Shown here piece by piece: positions 1-13,023 of a DNA stretch of 64,000 bases. The translations under genes were made by a program, and so were the position numbers. The notes beneath the pieces were generated by a model. It did not search any database, was not told the DNA's origin, and saw only the letters and a program-made list of their open reading frames with translations. Where the stretch lies: NCBI GenBank assembly GCA_020284085.1, contig JACEVL010000202.1:699501-763500 (forward strand). The letters are read 5' to 3'. Origin of the DNA: Aporrectodea caliginosa (Eukaryota > Annelida > Clitellata > Crassiclitellata > Lumbricidae). Within the stretch, counting starts at the first letter, position 1, and every line of letters starts with the position of its first letter.

Positions 1-562
1 GTGCAGGACAGGACTGAAATGGCACAGCATCAACCAAAGTCACAAAAGAGACTTACTGCACCAATACATGATGACAACCTCTGAAGAATGAAGAGACTCA
101 CCCGCATAAGAAGACAAAGAGACACCAGAACAACAGCAGCATTTCTTACAACATTGACCTACAACAAATAAAAAAAAACAACTACACAGTGCAATGCAAC
201 CGTTGTGTCACAACGTCAGATGTATATCGATCAGTTCCCAGTGATAACAAGTGAAACTCAGCATCCAATACAGATTTATCTGTACATGACAGCGATGACA
301 GTCTTACCATTTAGCATTACAGGTTCTGTGTCGCACAGTAGTCAATTTTTTAGAATGCTTGGCTTGTAGAGCAGAGACGTGGTTACTGTGTAAGGTCCTT
401 ATTTAGCAAGTCCTTCAAGCACAACTGCTCAACGCCATCGATTTTCTATTGTATGGTCATGTGAGCACTTTGGAACAATGGACGGAAGGCAATATCAAAT
501 ATGCTTTTATTGCATTGAATTGTGTTAGCAGGTGCTATAGAAACAGACAGTTACACATATAC
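1..562. other. Non-coding stretch, 3' side of the DPY19L3-like gene
   Basis: Translating the minus strand here gave no peptide resembling the missing C-terminal part of DPY19L3. The short open frames are unsupported. The stretch is best read as an intron, with the remaining C-terminal exons (about 180 residues by comparison with the vertebrate protein) lying left of the window. Confidence 0.6.
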
Positions 563-3500
563 CATGGTTCTTGAAGGAGAAGTTAGTCTAGAAAGTATCC
601 AGCACCAGGCACTATAGTCAGCCAGGCCGACAGATGCCAACACACACATGTATGGCGTCCAGAAGTACTTCATGCGAACTGCAATCACTGCGACAGCGCC
701 AAAGAACACAGTCTGAACTGAAAAGTGAACATCACATGCAACGTGTTGATTGTCATGTTACAACATATGGTTGCTTAGCAAACAACATACTCCCTCTGCC
801 TTTCATTTCAATCAGTTAGATCATGATGATGGTTCATAAACTGGTATAAATTACTAACTAGATGAGGCAGCAAAGTAAACCAAGTTTATCATGTCTTATG
901 ATCACATCTTATGATCTACATTGAGCCTAACACCACATGTACCTTGGCTTTGAATGCTATGCAATATACACCGACACACATAAGAAAAGTAGTCAAAAAT
1001 AAGCACCTTTATATAGCTAAGAAAATAAGTTATGCAGCAATGGTTGACATTTAGGGTCACTTATTTTCATTGCCAGATGCATTATAATATTAATTCAACC
1101 AGCACCACTTATCCTATGACATGTTCAGCAAGCTACAAACTTGCCCTGAATCGCAACTGGACTGACAATAGATTTCAACATGCATTTGGGTTTTACCTAC
1201 AGCCTTAATGCTTTGTACATCATTAGATTGGCACTATGAGGCATTTAAATTTAAGTAGACATCATTGTACCTTTGTAAAACAGCGATGGTTGACTTAAAG
1301 CACTGCCAATCGACCATTTTGATTGATGCCTACAGTTTAACAAGCAGGTATAAATAAATCAGCTCATATTTTGAAAACTATTTAAAGCAGAAACACAATC
1401 AAAAGAATAAAAATACAATAAACCTGTATGATAAGCCAGTTCTGGTCGATCAGATAACAGGTGCACACATCCTGTGGATTTGGAATCATCACTCCTACAA
1501 ACAACCATATGAAACATTTCAAATAATGAAACCATACCAAATAATAAACAAAACGAATATTGTGGACTAGTTTTGACAGGGCTTGTCGGCACCTTCAGTT
1601 TCCTTTTAAAAATACAGCATTGAGTTTCAGTTAAGTACTTAACCTTATTTGTATTTTAAAACTATAACATTAAAAATGATTAAATAAAATGTGTGTTGGC
1701 TGAAAATGGTTGTGTGCGCCATACTGAAAAGTTGTGTTCAAGCATGCAATCGCATGATTTGCTGTGAAGCCACATGACATGAACACATGCACTAGAACAC
1801 AAAGAAAAGAAGCAAAACAGGATATAAGTACTCAGCTTTTGACAGGTCCCTAAAAGGCACTATATAAGTGTCCTCATACACACAACAAAAATCTTACTCC
1901 ACCTCCTCTACCTTCTGACACTATATAGACATATACTTGACTCCAAACTTCTTTACCACAAGTCTGTAATGCAACAACAGTCAAGAAAGATCTCAGATCA
2001 AAACAAATTCATCTTACCATAAGAGCTTGATTGCTGCAACTGCAACTGAGATCAGTAGAACAAAGTGTGTCACAGCGTAGAATGGAAAGACTAGAGTTGC
2101 GGAAAGGCGTTCAAAGACATCAAAGGTGAGAAATGTAAAAGCACCGTTGCAGATATACAAACGCACATCGAAGTCCCTGATCAAAAAAGACAAGCACAAA
2201 AATTTACACACTTATACTGGACCCTTCTTATTACACGAACTTTGGGAATCATGTCAAATTATGCAAATAAAACGAATATTGTATGCATATTCGTTTATAA
2301 TTGTCTATTCAATCAATTCTCATCATAACACAAAAAGTTACATATAATGAAGATTACGGTTATTACAGAAACATGGTTTGATTGCATTAGGCGTGTGTGA
2401 CTATTTATGGGATGGATGAGTTATCACCCATAATCTTAAATGTGAAGGCATTGTTAATTAAATAAACTATAACTAAGTAACAAAGCATAATTATATTAAG
2501 AATCTATTTCCATGACTGCATTATATCTAAATAGAACTATATAACACAAAGAATGAAGTCTAAAAATCTAGAGATGCCCATCAAAATGACTTACCTTGAA
2601 GTCTCAAACCCAAATTTTGACAGCACAAAGTTGTTGATATGTTCATCTGCTTCTTGCTGAACTAAAAACTGAAAATAAGGAAACTGGTTAAGCATCTTAT
2701 TTTTATTTACATGTAACCACATAACTTTCATACTTAATGAGTTTATCAACCTCTACTCTATTGAACATTCAACGAAATTGAAAGGTAGGCAGAAAAATAA
2801 TTCATAAACCAACTATTTACTCCAGACATTAAACATCGATCCAAACAATAGTAGGCCTATATCAAACTAAGCAATAACACCCAAATCTACAAATTAAGAT
2901 TATTTGCAAAATTAATCAAACCTTCATTGACCTGTTGAAGATCATCATCAGAAGGAAGACAAGGATCACGTAGCCAAAGAGTCGTAGAAACTTTAGAGCA
3001 AAAGGAGTTCCTTTTCTCTCATGACCCTAGACCAACCACACAGATGGCAAACCCAAGGTAACCAGACCAGAATCCAGTTTTACAAATGCACATAACAACT
3101 GGGTTAACAATATGCAACATGTTAGCTGTCCAGTAGTTTGCCCCTCTTTCTGGAACATGCCGTCATGCAACCTGCGACATAAGCTTGTTTTCCTCTTTTT
3201 GCCTCCATTTCATCACCAGTTGAAAACCAATTTTAATCATTGTCTTGAGTCATCAGGTGTGACATGTCTGATGAGTTTTACTTGAAGAGGTGCTATACAA
3301 ATGAGCAATTATGATTATGAATATTATGTCAAAGCCTGTGATGCAGTGGTCTCACATCTAACGAGACTGGGTTTCATCCCTCTTTGGCCATCACAATGCC
3401 TTGCTATGGGATATGGTAAACAAAAAGCGGCATCATTGTATTTCAATTTTATAGTTTTCAGCAGCAAATTGTTTGAAGTTACACAAAATTCCAACAGCTA

Positions 3501-6500
3501 GCAACAAAATTTACCTGGCCAGATTCCAACAACTATCAATTTCACCTTTCTTTACCAATGCATGATGCTGACACAGGCACCAGCCATCAAGGATCACAAC
3601 TTATTCCTTTAATGACGAGAGTGTACTAAAAGTGACCGGGAAACCAATGCAGCACATCGTTAAAGGGTTAAACATGACTTACTGCAAATAGCAGATGGTT
3701 ATAAACAGACACTGACAAACTGCATTCCACAACTGGCAATCGATCTCAACTGAGTCTCAATTCAAACGACAACTTTCTCGTAGTGTAAACTAATTGAAGC
3801 GTAATAAGAGCTCACCTGAATCCACATAATCACCAGAGCCGAAGCAATAAAGCTCAGCAAAAGGCCGCTGAGGATCATCGGATTGAAGAACTGCATCACG
3901 CACACGACTAACATAGAACTCCCTTGGGCCAAATACACAAATAAGATCTAAAAGACAGATCAACATGATTATGCACAAATAAGATGTACCATACAATGAA
4001 TTAAATTATTTTAAAAGAATCCTTGGAAAATAATAAGAATTGACTGACTTATAAAATTAGTAACAATATCCAGGTTTCCAACACATCCCTTTGACTGAGA
4101 AGATGACAAACAAGAGTTTAAGACTTTGACGCAATGAAAATTCAAAACTTCTCCATGATTTTGAGGTGTAAACACTTTAACACACCAAAGTCTGTTTCTT
4201 TGCACAAAATGCCATTTAACCCTTTAACGACGAGCCGCTTATGGTTTCCCATACATTTTAGTACACGCTCATCGTTAAAGGGTTAAAGGCAGAATTTGTT
4301 TATAAAATATCAGTTTAGGATAGGTAATACTATTTTCAGACTGGTAAGATGCCAAACAATTAATTCTGAGATGCTTCCCTATGAAAAACTTTCCTTGGGT
4401 GCTTCTCTAAGCTTATAGTTGAAAATATTTTCTACATAAAAGCTCAGCTTTTACCAAGATAGAATTCACTGTTTTGGGCCTGCCAAGTATACTGGCACCA
4501 TGCACTCATCCTACCCAATCCTACCAAATGACAAGCATACAAAAGTAATGCACTCATCCTTTCAAATCCATAACCACATGCCAAGTGCATAAGCCTAATG
4601 CACTCATTCTACCCAATCCTACCCAAATGCCAAGCATACAAGCCTAATGCACTTATTCTATCCAATCCTATCCAAATGCTAAGCATACAGGCCTAATGCA
4701 CTCAATCTACCCAATCCTACCCAAATGCCAAGCATACAAGCCTAAAGCACTTATTCTACCCAATCCTACCCAAATGCTAAGCATACAGGCCTAATGCACT
4801 TATTCTACCCAATCCTACCCAAATGCTAAGCATACAGGCCTAATGCACTTATTCTACCTAATCCTATCCAAATGCTAAGCAAGTAAGCATACAGGCCTAA
4901 TGCACTCAATCTACCCAATTCTACCTAATGCCAAGTGTTCTGGCCACACAGCCAATACTTTGTGCAGATTGGGAAGGATTGCCAAATCAAATGGAACTTC
5001 TCAGTTTTCTTACCTTGCGATGATCCACAAGATGTGAAAGTTGGATGGCAAAAAGAGCCATTGCTTGAAGAAGAAGAGCAAACTGGTTAAATTGCCAGGT
5101 CAGTGCAAAAAGAAATGTCGAAATCAGAATAACATTCTGTGTCAGACGCTAAAAAGTAAACACAAAAGTGATGTCCAACAACAATGGCTAAAAAGCACAA
5201 ATCTAACATGGGCAATTTTTTATAATGCTGTTTGAAAGTAAACTTAGTAGCATCAACCAATGGCAATGTAGAATGGCTACCAGCATAAGGTCTATGACAA
5301 TCAACATGTCAGAGTCCAAAATTGGCAAAATATAAATTATGCAATTAAAGCTAACATAATTGTGATTTATTTTTTCATTCTTCTTCAGGTTTTTAATGCA
5401 TTGATTCCAAATGCTTTATTCAGAATGTATGGTAACCTACTCATAGATCACACATGAAACACAAGCAAGCAGACGAAAGAAACAATAAATACTGAGCTAT
5501 CTAATCTTTTTAATGGCATCGTTAGCATTCCAAAAATATCAACTACTAGCAATGCCAGACTTAACACTTTTTACAATATATGTTTGTACTTATTCTAACA
5601 AATGTTCACTGTTAAATCTGTTGGACTTTGTTCTCCTTGTATACAAATAAATTCTGCACACCACTGTGAAAGTCTTGCATAGCATTTATATTGAAAAAAT
5701 ATAACTACCACTATAGTATGACTAGCTCACACATTAAAGATCAGACCTGCAGTCTTGTTGACAAGCTATGTCCAAAGTAGAGAGTAATACCAGTTAGCTG
5801 AATCCAGAGAAAAGGCAACGAGAAGCTCTCTCTAAGTGGAATGTATGTCTCAACTCTTGTTGTGTCAGCCCTAAGCATACATAGCTAAGCATCAGTAACA
5901 TCAATCACTTATTAAACACAACATAGCCTCAATCAGCCATGCAATAATAATTTAAGCAACAACAATATCTGTTGGTAAGAACAGAATTATTCAAATTATG
6001 ATGAAGGTAATGTATGGTATTTGTCCATTTATCATTTTTTTCTTATCCGATTGAGTAGTCAGTCTTCATCGGCATAGGTAATCCTCAGGTTACTATGGTA
6101 ACAATACCTATCTGACAACTGGAAACCTTTCTCTTGAATGAAATATTGACAATATCTTGTTTATTTCATGTAAATTTTTTCTCAAAGTACAAGAAAAAAT
6201 GTACCAACTGTCTACGAATCTACTGACATAATGGATATTAGACCTAAGATGCAAGAGTGAAGAGCCAATATGTCATCACACAGAAGCCATAAAACATAAG
6301 TAAACCATACTTAAGTATCTTTAAAAGTCAATAAAAGCAGCAGAGATAAATGAAACATAACTCATCGTCTTGTGACTCACTTATTAAAGATGTAGAACAT
6401 TGCCGCCAACACTCCAGAGAGCCACGTCCCACTCAAGACCCAGGCCATCGTGTAAAGTGCACACACAAGAAGGAAGTGAAGTGAAAAAACTGTGTTGATG

Positions 6501-9500
6501 TAGAAGTAGATGGGAAGCAGCCATTTCTACAACGAACAAAGTGAGTAATCCTTGAGAGTCAAGTTCATTAATGGGCACAACCTGTAGTTGGTCATGAGTT
6601 GTAGTCACACATTGGCAGGATGCTGGCCAGTTACTTACGGGTCCACTGAGTGTAGTTGTCTGGGATGTCACTAGATGTCACTAAAGTGCGAATATGCAAT
6701 TGGTTGAATAAAGAATATACTTACTTACTTACTTTAGATAGAACAATGCCACTGACAAGGACTAGTTCCTGCATCAATCCAATTACTTCTTGGTCTGTTT
6801 AGCTAGGTTGGTACATTCATATAACTAGGACCGCTAACACTTGAGCTGGCTGCCTCTTCAAGGAGTTGGGTGAAAGATAACATTACAACGGTAAACTATC
6901 TCAAGATTAAAGTAAATTATTTACAGCCTGAAGTATTTTAAGTAATAACAAAGTATGCTGATGCTGATAATAAATGCCTTTGAGAAGTCATGGTAGTCAC
7001 TATATGTGTCCCGGTATGCTTAGATACAGAGTATACACAAAATAAGGATGATAAAAATAATCACAGATATTACACGTCATCTCAAAATCATTAGGCACAG
7101 CAGAAATGCAAGAATTCCTCTAAGCTCACCTGCAGTCCTGGAATAATGCGGTACAGAATGGCAAGAGTAACTTCCTGATAAATATTCATTCGAGCGAGAA
7201 CATTGATGCAGTCCGGATGTTCTGTTATGTTGTCATGGATGAGTGAATAGATGCCTATCAATCAGAGAAGGCAACACAGTTAATAATGATGCAGCAGTTA
7301 GATCAGCCAACAATGCTATCATGTGCAGTCAAAGGTGCAATTCCCACCAACAATTTTCATCACAGGTTTAGAGCAGTCATCTAAATGTATCCATTGATTC
7401 GTCAAAAGATTACATGTATGATCATGGTCTTCAAAATGACGATAATGAACAAGATTCAGCTTGAGCTATTAATAACAGATGACAACAATGACTTTACCTC
7501 CCAACAGAGAAGGTGCAGAAACAAGCTGCTTGTAATAGGAATAGTAAAGACCAGCTTCTGTTCGAAAAGAAATCTCTCTCTCCACCTCCTATAGATAAAA
7601 TAACAGGACAGGCTGACACCTGACCAATCAGTCAATCAACTGTTAATCAACATAATCAATCGAGACCGAGCATATCAAGGTATACATGAATACCACCTGA
7701 TATTGATAATCACGACAACACTTGTGGATAAATACAGCAGCAACAAATAGCATGCCCTAGAAATGGAAATGCTGATAGCAACAAAGATTAATGTGACAAA
7801 ATGACAAAGTGATGACAGTTAAATGATAATGTATTATGTGACAGTATGAAAGCAGACAGTTTTGTGCAATGCTGGGTTTTATGTTCATCATCACACCCTT
7901 TCAGTTGCTCTCCCCATCACTGATCCTCATAGCTCTTACCGTGATCTGAGAAAAGTATATTGCATTTTCGTGCAGCTGGCTCATGTAGGTTGCATGGCAA
8001 TATCCGAGGTAAATACCCGCTGCCAATCCCAGAATGTTCCATGCAGAAAACAGTAATACAACCGAATCATGTGAGCTACAGAGTGAAGTACGATACTCTC
8101 GCGCTTTCTGGCAGCCATTCTGGCTCCGAGATGTCTCGGTGCCACGGTCACTCTGCCTTCGACACTTTCGCTTCCGTAAGTCCGACATTTCAGTATGTGA
8201 CAAAGGTCTCCAATATGATACAAAGAATCACAAATGGTCACAAATGGGTAGTAGTCTACCCTTAAATCACTGTTTAACTATAGTTTCCGGTTTAGACTGC
8301 CAATAATTCTTAAATAAACAGAAGTCAAGTTCAAGCATAAGTTCACAGATTGTATGCTTCCTCTTGTCACTATGAACTATGTTCTTTGAACCTAAGTTCT
8401 AGTGCAATGCATCTGGTAGACTATTTTCTTCCATGTTCACAAAAGCATATAATTATCTTCAACTCAGTGATAGAAATAATATAAGTGCAGCATTGTTCGT
8501 TAATGTTCGGCTCTTTGCAGAAGTTTTGAAGAAATCAACAACAAAGGCCACAATCTAAGCAGTTTCCTTCACTCAATTTCTCATTTCTCTTGGCAACTGA
8601 CTCATTCAGCTGCACTCAACAAAGCCTCAAGTGTAAGAATCTCCCTGGAGGTAAAGTCAGACGTCCCTTTCAACAATTTAATGTTTCCAGAAACACACGC
8701 CAATTTTAAGAGAAAGATCGCATACAGAAAACTTCAATTCACAGATTGTCTGCTTCCTATGTCTTCACAAACATCTCACCACACAGTCAAGTGACGAGCT
8801 ACTACTACTAATACTCAGAGAACTCATGAGTGTCATCCTTCACTCTACATGTAAATGTCAAACAAAGTGTTGTCCAACTGCATATGACATTCCCACATCT
8901 TTGTCGATGTCCAACATATGCTGCACATTAACTGACTGAAATGTCAGTCATATCAATAAACCTTTGTCAGAACCGAGCAAAGACAAGTGTGGCATATCGA
9001 AGCAGAGGGATCAATCGTTAACAAAGTTTCCAGTTTCAGACAAGTCCATTAGAAAAAATTATGTAGATGTTTTAATATGGCTAGTTATTCCACATAAAAA
9101 CTTGCAACTTTAGATATGTTATTTATCATTCTAAAACAATAATACTTGCTGGTATATAAATAATTGCAATAAATAGTAGTTCAAGCAGTGTGCAAGTATT
9201 ACACCTATATCATTCAAGCAGACTGAACAAGAAGATAAAATTCCCAGCAAATATCCAGTACAGCCAGGGGCGCAACCACGGTCCAGAAGTTGGGGGACCT
9301 AGTGGAATGTCTGAGTGGCTGAGTGGGGGAATTGCGGCGAAGGCGCGAAGCTGCGATTGACGAAGGCAAGAAGCCCGTAACGACTAGGCTCCCCCATCGG
9401 GGTTTGGGGCAGAGCCCCAGAAGCCCACGCAATTTTGAGCATTTGATAACCAAATGGAGTGCATTTTGGGCTCTTGTTTACCTCACAATTTTCAAAAGTT

Positions 9501-10836
9501 GGGGGGACCATCCCAACCTGTTCGAAATTTGGGGGGACGCGTCCCACAGGTCCCATAGGGTGGTTGCGTCTATGAGTACAGCCATATAAAAGTAAATAAC
9601 AAGTAAATAACACCATGACATTTTGAACAAACACAGCCACCAACTGACAAAAGAAGGTGAGACAAAGACTTGTTGAAAATATCAATGATCAACGTCTACT
9701 GCAGTGACAACAGCTTGCTACTAAAAGTCATCCGCTTCCAATTACCACACATCATTAATTATCACATTTGAAATGAATAGTGTATGTTGATTGCAATAAT
9801 TTGAACTTTGAATGGAGTATCAACATACTTCAGAGGTAGTTATTAGTGCATCAATTATCAAGCAGCAAAAACAGAAGTTAGGGTTCACGACAGAAAGAAA
9901 CATGTTAACTTGTTAAGGTATCTCCTGTGACAGTGCACACTCTTTAGTAAACATGACCATAAAAACAGCACAGCAACAGTAATGAGATGATCAGAGATAT
10001 GAATGGCCATCCACTCCCACATGCCATGTTTACAAAGTGAAGTTCCTAACATTTCATACCCTCTACCCTCTTCTGCCCTAACACTTCACCTCCCCACTGG
10101 CCTTCTGACTACATTTGTCACAAGCTCACTTTCCCAAATTTGCAAGGGTTTCAGAAGGCATGGTCACACATGAGTGGACTCAAGTCTTGGTTGTAAATTT
10201 GGGATTGATAGGCACTGTGGCTGCTGTCAATCACATTTGTAGAGCTTGTGTGTTTTCTTCATATTTACATAATAAATAGACTCTTATATATTTCTTTGCT
10301 TTGAAATAAACATCGAAACTGTTAGGCTAATGAACTCTTAGCACGTGATTGCTGAGTCCTTGGAACTGACATTTTTAAAGCACCTAGAAGTAGCTCACAA
10401 CTTACAGTGCTATATAAACCGTTGTTATTATTAAAATTACCATCTCTCTGAATAACCAACTTCTACTTAGAAACACCTTGATTGAAAAAATCATTGCATA
10501 AATAGAACAAAGTCATCAAAAGCAGCCAACTCACAGCAAGTTGCTTACCTGAATATTCGAAAACCAGAGTTTGTTCTCATGCACTGTTCTTGCATAATAA
10601 GCATGGCAACCACCGCATATCAACATCAACGCCAACCCAACGATGGTGTTTGCCCACCACCAGAGCTTCTCCTTGGTCTCTTTCACTTTGTTTTGACTAC
10701 CATTAGAACTGATTACATCATCGTGACATCGACGTCTGCCCAGCTTCTGATCTTTTGCAGATTGAAGGCTGCGACCAGGAAGGGCATTCGATTTCTTACG
10801 ATGCCTGAGAGCAGTGTAATCATCACCAGCTGGCAT
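563..10836 (-). CDS. DPY19L3: DPY19L3-like protein C-mannosyltransferase, 3' end missing
   Basis: DPY19 proteins are multipass ER enzymes that C-mannosylate tryptophans in WxxW motifs, for example in thrombospondin repeats. Twelve exons, in coding order: 10549-10836, 7498-7588, 7130-7254, 6381-6526, 5747-5870, 5014-5148, 3816-3947, 2922-3026, 2595-2668, 2018-2176, 1424-1494 and 563-717. Every junction keeps phase and has GT/AG sites. They give about 535 residues; the vertebrate protein has about 716, so the C-terminus is outside. Diagnostic stretches are HENKLWFSNIQ joined to EVEREISFRTEAGLYYSYY, TRVETYIPLRESFSLPF, FALTWQFNQFALLLQ, QFFNPMILSGLLLSF, RDFDVRLYICNGAF and RMKYFWTPYMCVLAS. The EVEREISFRTE form and the RDFD..LY.C motif favour DPY19L3 over L1, L2 or L4. 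The start ATG (10834-10836) follows an in-frame TAG about 21 nt upstream. A first transmembrane helix sits near residues 63-82. Confidence 0.93.
3605..3671 (-). mobile_element. Short foldback element with TTAA ends, copy 1
   Basis: A 67-bp decayed copy, in reverse orientation, of the same palindromic element as 4216-4286. It shares GTGTACTAAAA, GGAAACCA and the right end CATCGTTAAAGGGTTAA. It lies in a DPY19L3 intron. Confidence 0.65.
4216..4286 (+). mobile_element. Short foldback element with TTAA ends, copy 2
   Basis: A 71-bp element opening TTAACCCTTTAACGACGAG and closing CTCATCGTTAAAGGGTTAA, so the ends are near-perfect inverted repeats bounded by TTAA. The size and TTAA edges suggest a piggyBac-type MITE; the superfamily is inferred. 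It lies in the intron between exons 3816-3947 and 5014-5148. Confidence 0.75.
4501..4932. repeat. Minisatellite, unit about 49 bp
   Basis: About nine imperfect units of roughly 49 bp, each containing TGCACTCATTCTACCCAATC, CTACCCAAATG and CCAAGCATACA. It lies within a DPY19L3 intron and has no coding potential. Confidence 0.9.
7940..8188 (-). CDS. DPY19L3: Alternative N-terminal exon of the DPY19L3-like gene
   Basis: This open frame of 83 codons starts at an ATG (8186-8188) and ends at a GTAAGA donor in phase 0, the same phase as the other first exon (10549-10836). Its layout is the same: a basic, polar head (MSDLRKRKCRRQ...), one hydrophobic helix (ILGLAAGIYLGYCHATYM), then a luminal motif HENAIYFSQIT that aligns with HENKLWFSNIQ. 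Either exon can splice to 7498-7588 and read into EVEREISFRTE. I see no strong polypyrimidine tract before the ATG, so an alternative promoter is more likely than mutually exclusive splicing. The two heads differ almost completely except for the HEN..(W/Y)FS core, so this is an old duplication under constraint. It could also be a dead copy, but the frame and donor are intact. Confidence 0.75.
9267..9574. mobile_element. 308-bp MITE with a 10-bp target duplication
   Basis: Both edges abut AGTACAGCCA (9257-9266 and 9575-9584). The termini share CGCAACCAC in inverted orientation (left GGGGCGCAACCAC, right GGTTGCGTCTATG). The interior is rich in GGGGGAC, with GGGGGGACGCGTCCC near the right end. 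A 9-10 bp duplication suggests a Mutator-like element, but this is uncertain. The open frames in it are not genes. Confidence 0.75.
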
Positions 10837-11767
10837 GGCTTGTAGTCTCTCTTTCAACTACTGCATCTATAGGAAGTCAATGTTGTACATGGTTGTTGTA
10901 AAAGACAGTCATTCTCAAACCGCTATTGCATTTCTAATACATCACTTGCAAGTCTTCCATCCACAATGAACTTGCCAATCTTAAAGATATTTAACATCAC
11001 TAATAGGCTAGCAAAGCATGCTTTTGAAAGGATAACTTATAACTTATAAGTCATGAAAAAATGCATGTTCAGATGTATGTAACTACTCTGAATTAACACA
11101 TTACTTTAATAGCATTAATCTTTTTAATTTTTTAATCTCTTAATATTCATAGCAGCAAGACTGATGCATTGCCTGAAAAACAATATATGAAAGATAACTG
11201 CATTATCAAATATTAAACTGTAGTCATGGTCAAATAACGTTTGTAAGTTTCTCTTGGCTTTGGTTACCATCCCTCGGAACCCCGACCGGCACCTCACGCT
11301 CCCTAGGGCCTACTTAGCCACGAACAATGTATCCCGATTCCTTGCTACTCTAGCTCTCGTCAGTCATTACGCTTAGCCTATTAAAAGAACATAGTAGCGA
11401 AACGTACCTAATGCAAACTCTCCATCTGAAGCATTACAAAGATCTTTCCTTCTCGCATTATCCAATTTTTTATTTTATTTATTAGGCATTTAATTTTTGC
11501 AACACACGATAGCGTCGTAACCGACCGAAATGTCTACACATACGGAGCCATCGGTCGGCTTCAGTCATATAGCGCGCTCATACGAGAAACCCGTTAGCCG
11601 TATCAGTCTAATAATTTTGCTAAACTTAAAACGTCACTCGCACTTTAAGTTCAAAAGAAACAATAGCGAAAATAGTGAGCACCTTCCCATTTAATGAATG
11701 TTTATTTTGAGGGACAGTAAGGTAGTAATTAATTCACGGCGTAAGTTGGCTGTGCTGCTCGACAGGA

Positions 11768-11990
11768 TAATAATAATAATCTTTTCTTTATTAAGCGCCT
11801 GACAAACGCACTGCGCTGTACATTTACATGTTATGCAATTGAAATCTTAACTACTAACAGAACAGACAGCCATGTAATACAACGGCGCTAATAGCAGCCT
11901 ACAAAGCAAATCCGCCCAACGGGGGCTCGAACTCGGTACCTCTCGGTCTCTGTGCCAGCTGTTATCCAAAGCGCCACGGGCCCCCCCGAT
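11768..11990 (-). mobile_element. tRNA-derived SINE
   Basis: On the minus strand, a B-box-like GAGTTCGAGCCCC follows an A-box-like TGGCGCTTTGGATAAC at tRNA-like spacing. The element ends in an ATT repeat (plus-strand AATAATAATAAT at 11768). The TTTATTAAGC stretch next to the tail is shared with the SINE at 63345-63536. Confidence 0.6.
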
Positions 11991-12074
11991 GATGCAGATC
12001 AGCTGGAATGTATCTGAAGTCCTTAGCGAAACTCTGCATATTTCAGCGCCCCAAACTATAATAAGTAAATCATC

Positions 12075-12170
12075 ATAGCCGATGCGAAACTTCTTTTCTC
12101 CATATCACACAACCCCAAGCATGTACTTCACAAACTTCTACCTCCACTCCGACCACTCTTCTTTCACTAG
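12075..12170 (+). mobile_element. LINE 3'-end fragment
   Basis: It starts with ATAGCCGATGCGAAACTTC, nearly the same as where the reverse-transcriptase fragment near 28900 breaks off. The conceptual frame (ADAKLLFSISHNPKHVLHKL) matches the C-terminal tail of CR1/L2-type LINE ORF2 proteins. It is a dead fragment. Confidence 0.5.
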
Positions 12171-12961
12171 TTAAGACCTAGAGTACGCAAACCATGACGC
12201 AAACATAGGCTACTCTCCCACCCAAAGACGACTCTCAATTTATTCCCAGAACCATAATGCAAAAATATTTACTAGTTTATTCTAAAATTTTCTAATTAAC
12301 TTTAATTATACATTAATCACTCATGTAAGCATTTCTGCGATTTTGTCAGATTGTTTTTCCTGAATAAAACCAATAATTTTATGCGAATAATATCGGTTTT
12401 TATATAATCTGCATATTTCTTGGGGTTTTACAGAAGAAAATCGGGGTGCATCTTTCAACGTGACTAGCAACACTGGTTGGCTTCATCCGGGCTTTGTCGC
12501 TATCTATATTTAGGCTGCCATGGACGCCATTTTGGTCTACCCTGTTCGGATTCGTATTAAAAATCGGCATTGCACCCAAAATAGACCAACGATTTACTTT
12601 TTTTGTATTGACACTATTCCAGAGACCAAAATCTGTATATAAATTTTGTTTGGACCGATTTTGTGGAAAAAATTTCTGAATTGTTTAGATATGGGGGGGG
12701 GGGGCAGGGCCAGGGTTTGAGGGGAACTTAGGGACAAAATGCACGTGTAAAGTCGTTAAAAACTTCCATGAATTCGTAGCCAATAGCCCAATAGAACAAA
12801 CATACAAAAATCTGAAATTTTCCAGTTTTTTTAGCTTTGCCTGCCGGACAGAGAACATGAGACAAAAAAGGAGCACATGTCCTTCTGCCGAATGTCTGGC
12901 AACCCTAATTAAACTAGAGGGGACCAATATACCTAAATTGGGTGGGGACACACACTACACA

Positions 12962-13023
12962 AGCAGCCAACTCGCAGCGAGTCGCTCACCTTAATATTGG
13001 AAGCAGCTGGATGCCATGCACTG
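12962..13023 (-). pseudogene. Decayed copy of the DPY19L3 exon-1 splice-donor region
   Basis: It aligns with 10522-10584 over about 60 bp, including AGCAGCCAACTC, the donor (GCTCACCTTAATATT here, GCTTACCTGAATATT there, plus-strand text) and ATGCACTG. The HEN codons are lost, so it is a relic of a third copy of the first-exon cassette. Confidence 0.6.

Noticed and set aside
4501..4932. CRISPR-like or coding repeat
   Set aside because: Tandem minisatellite without unique spacers and with stops in all frames.
7960..8306. Plus-strand frames of 90-101 codons opposite the alternative DPY19L3 exon
   Set aside because: They are antisense shadows of a recognisable exon on the minus strand.
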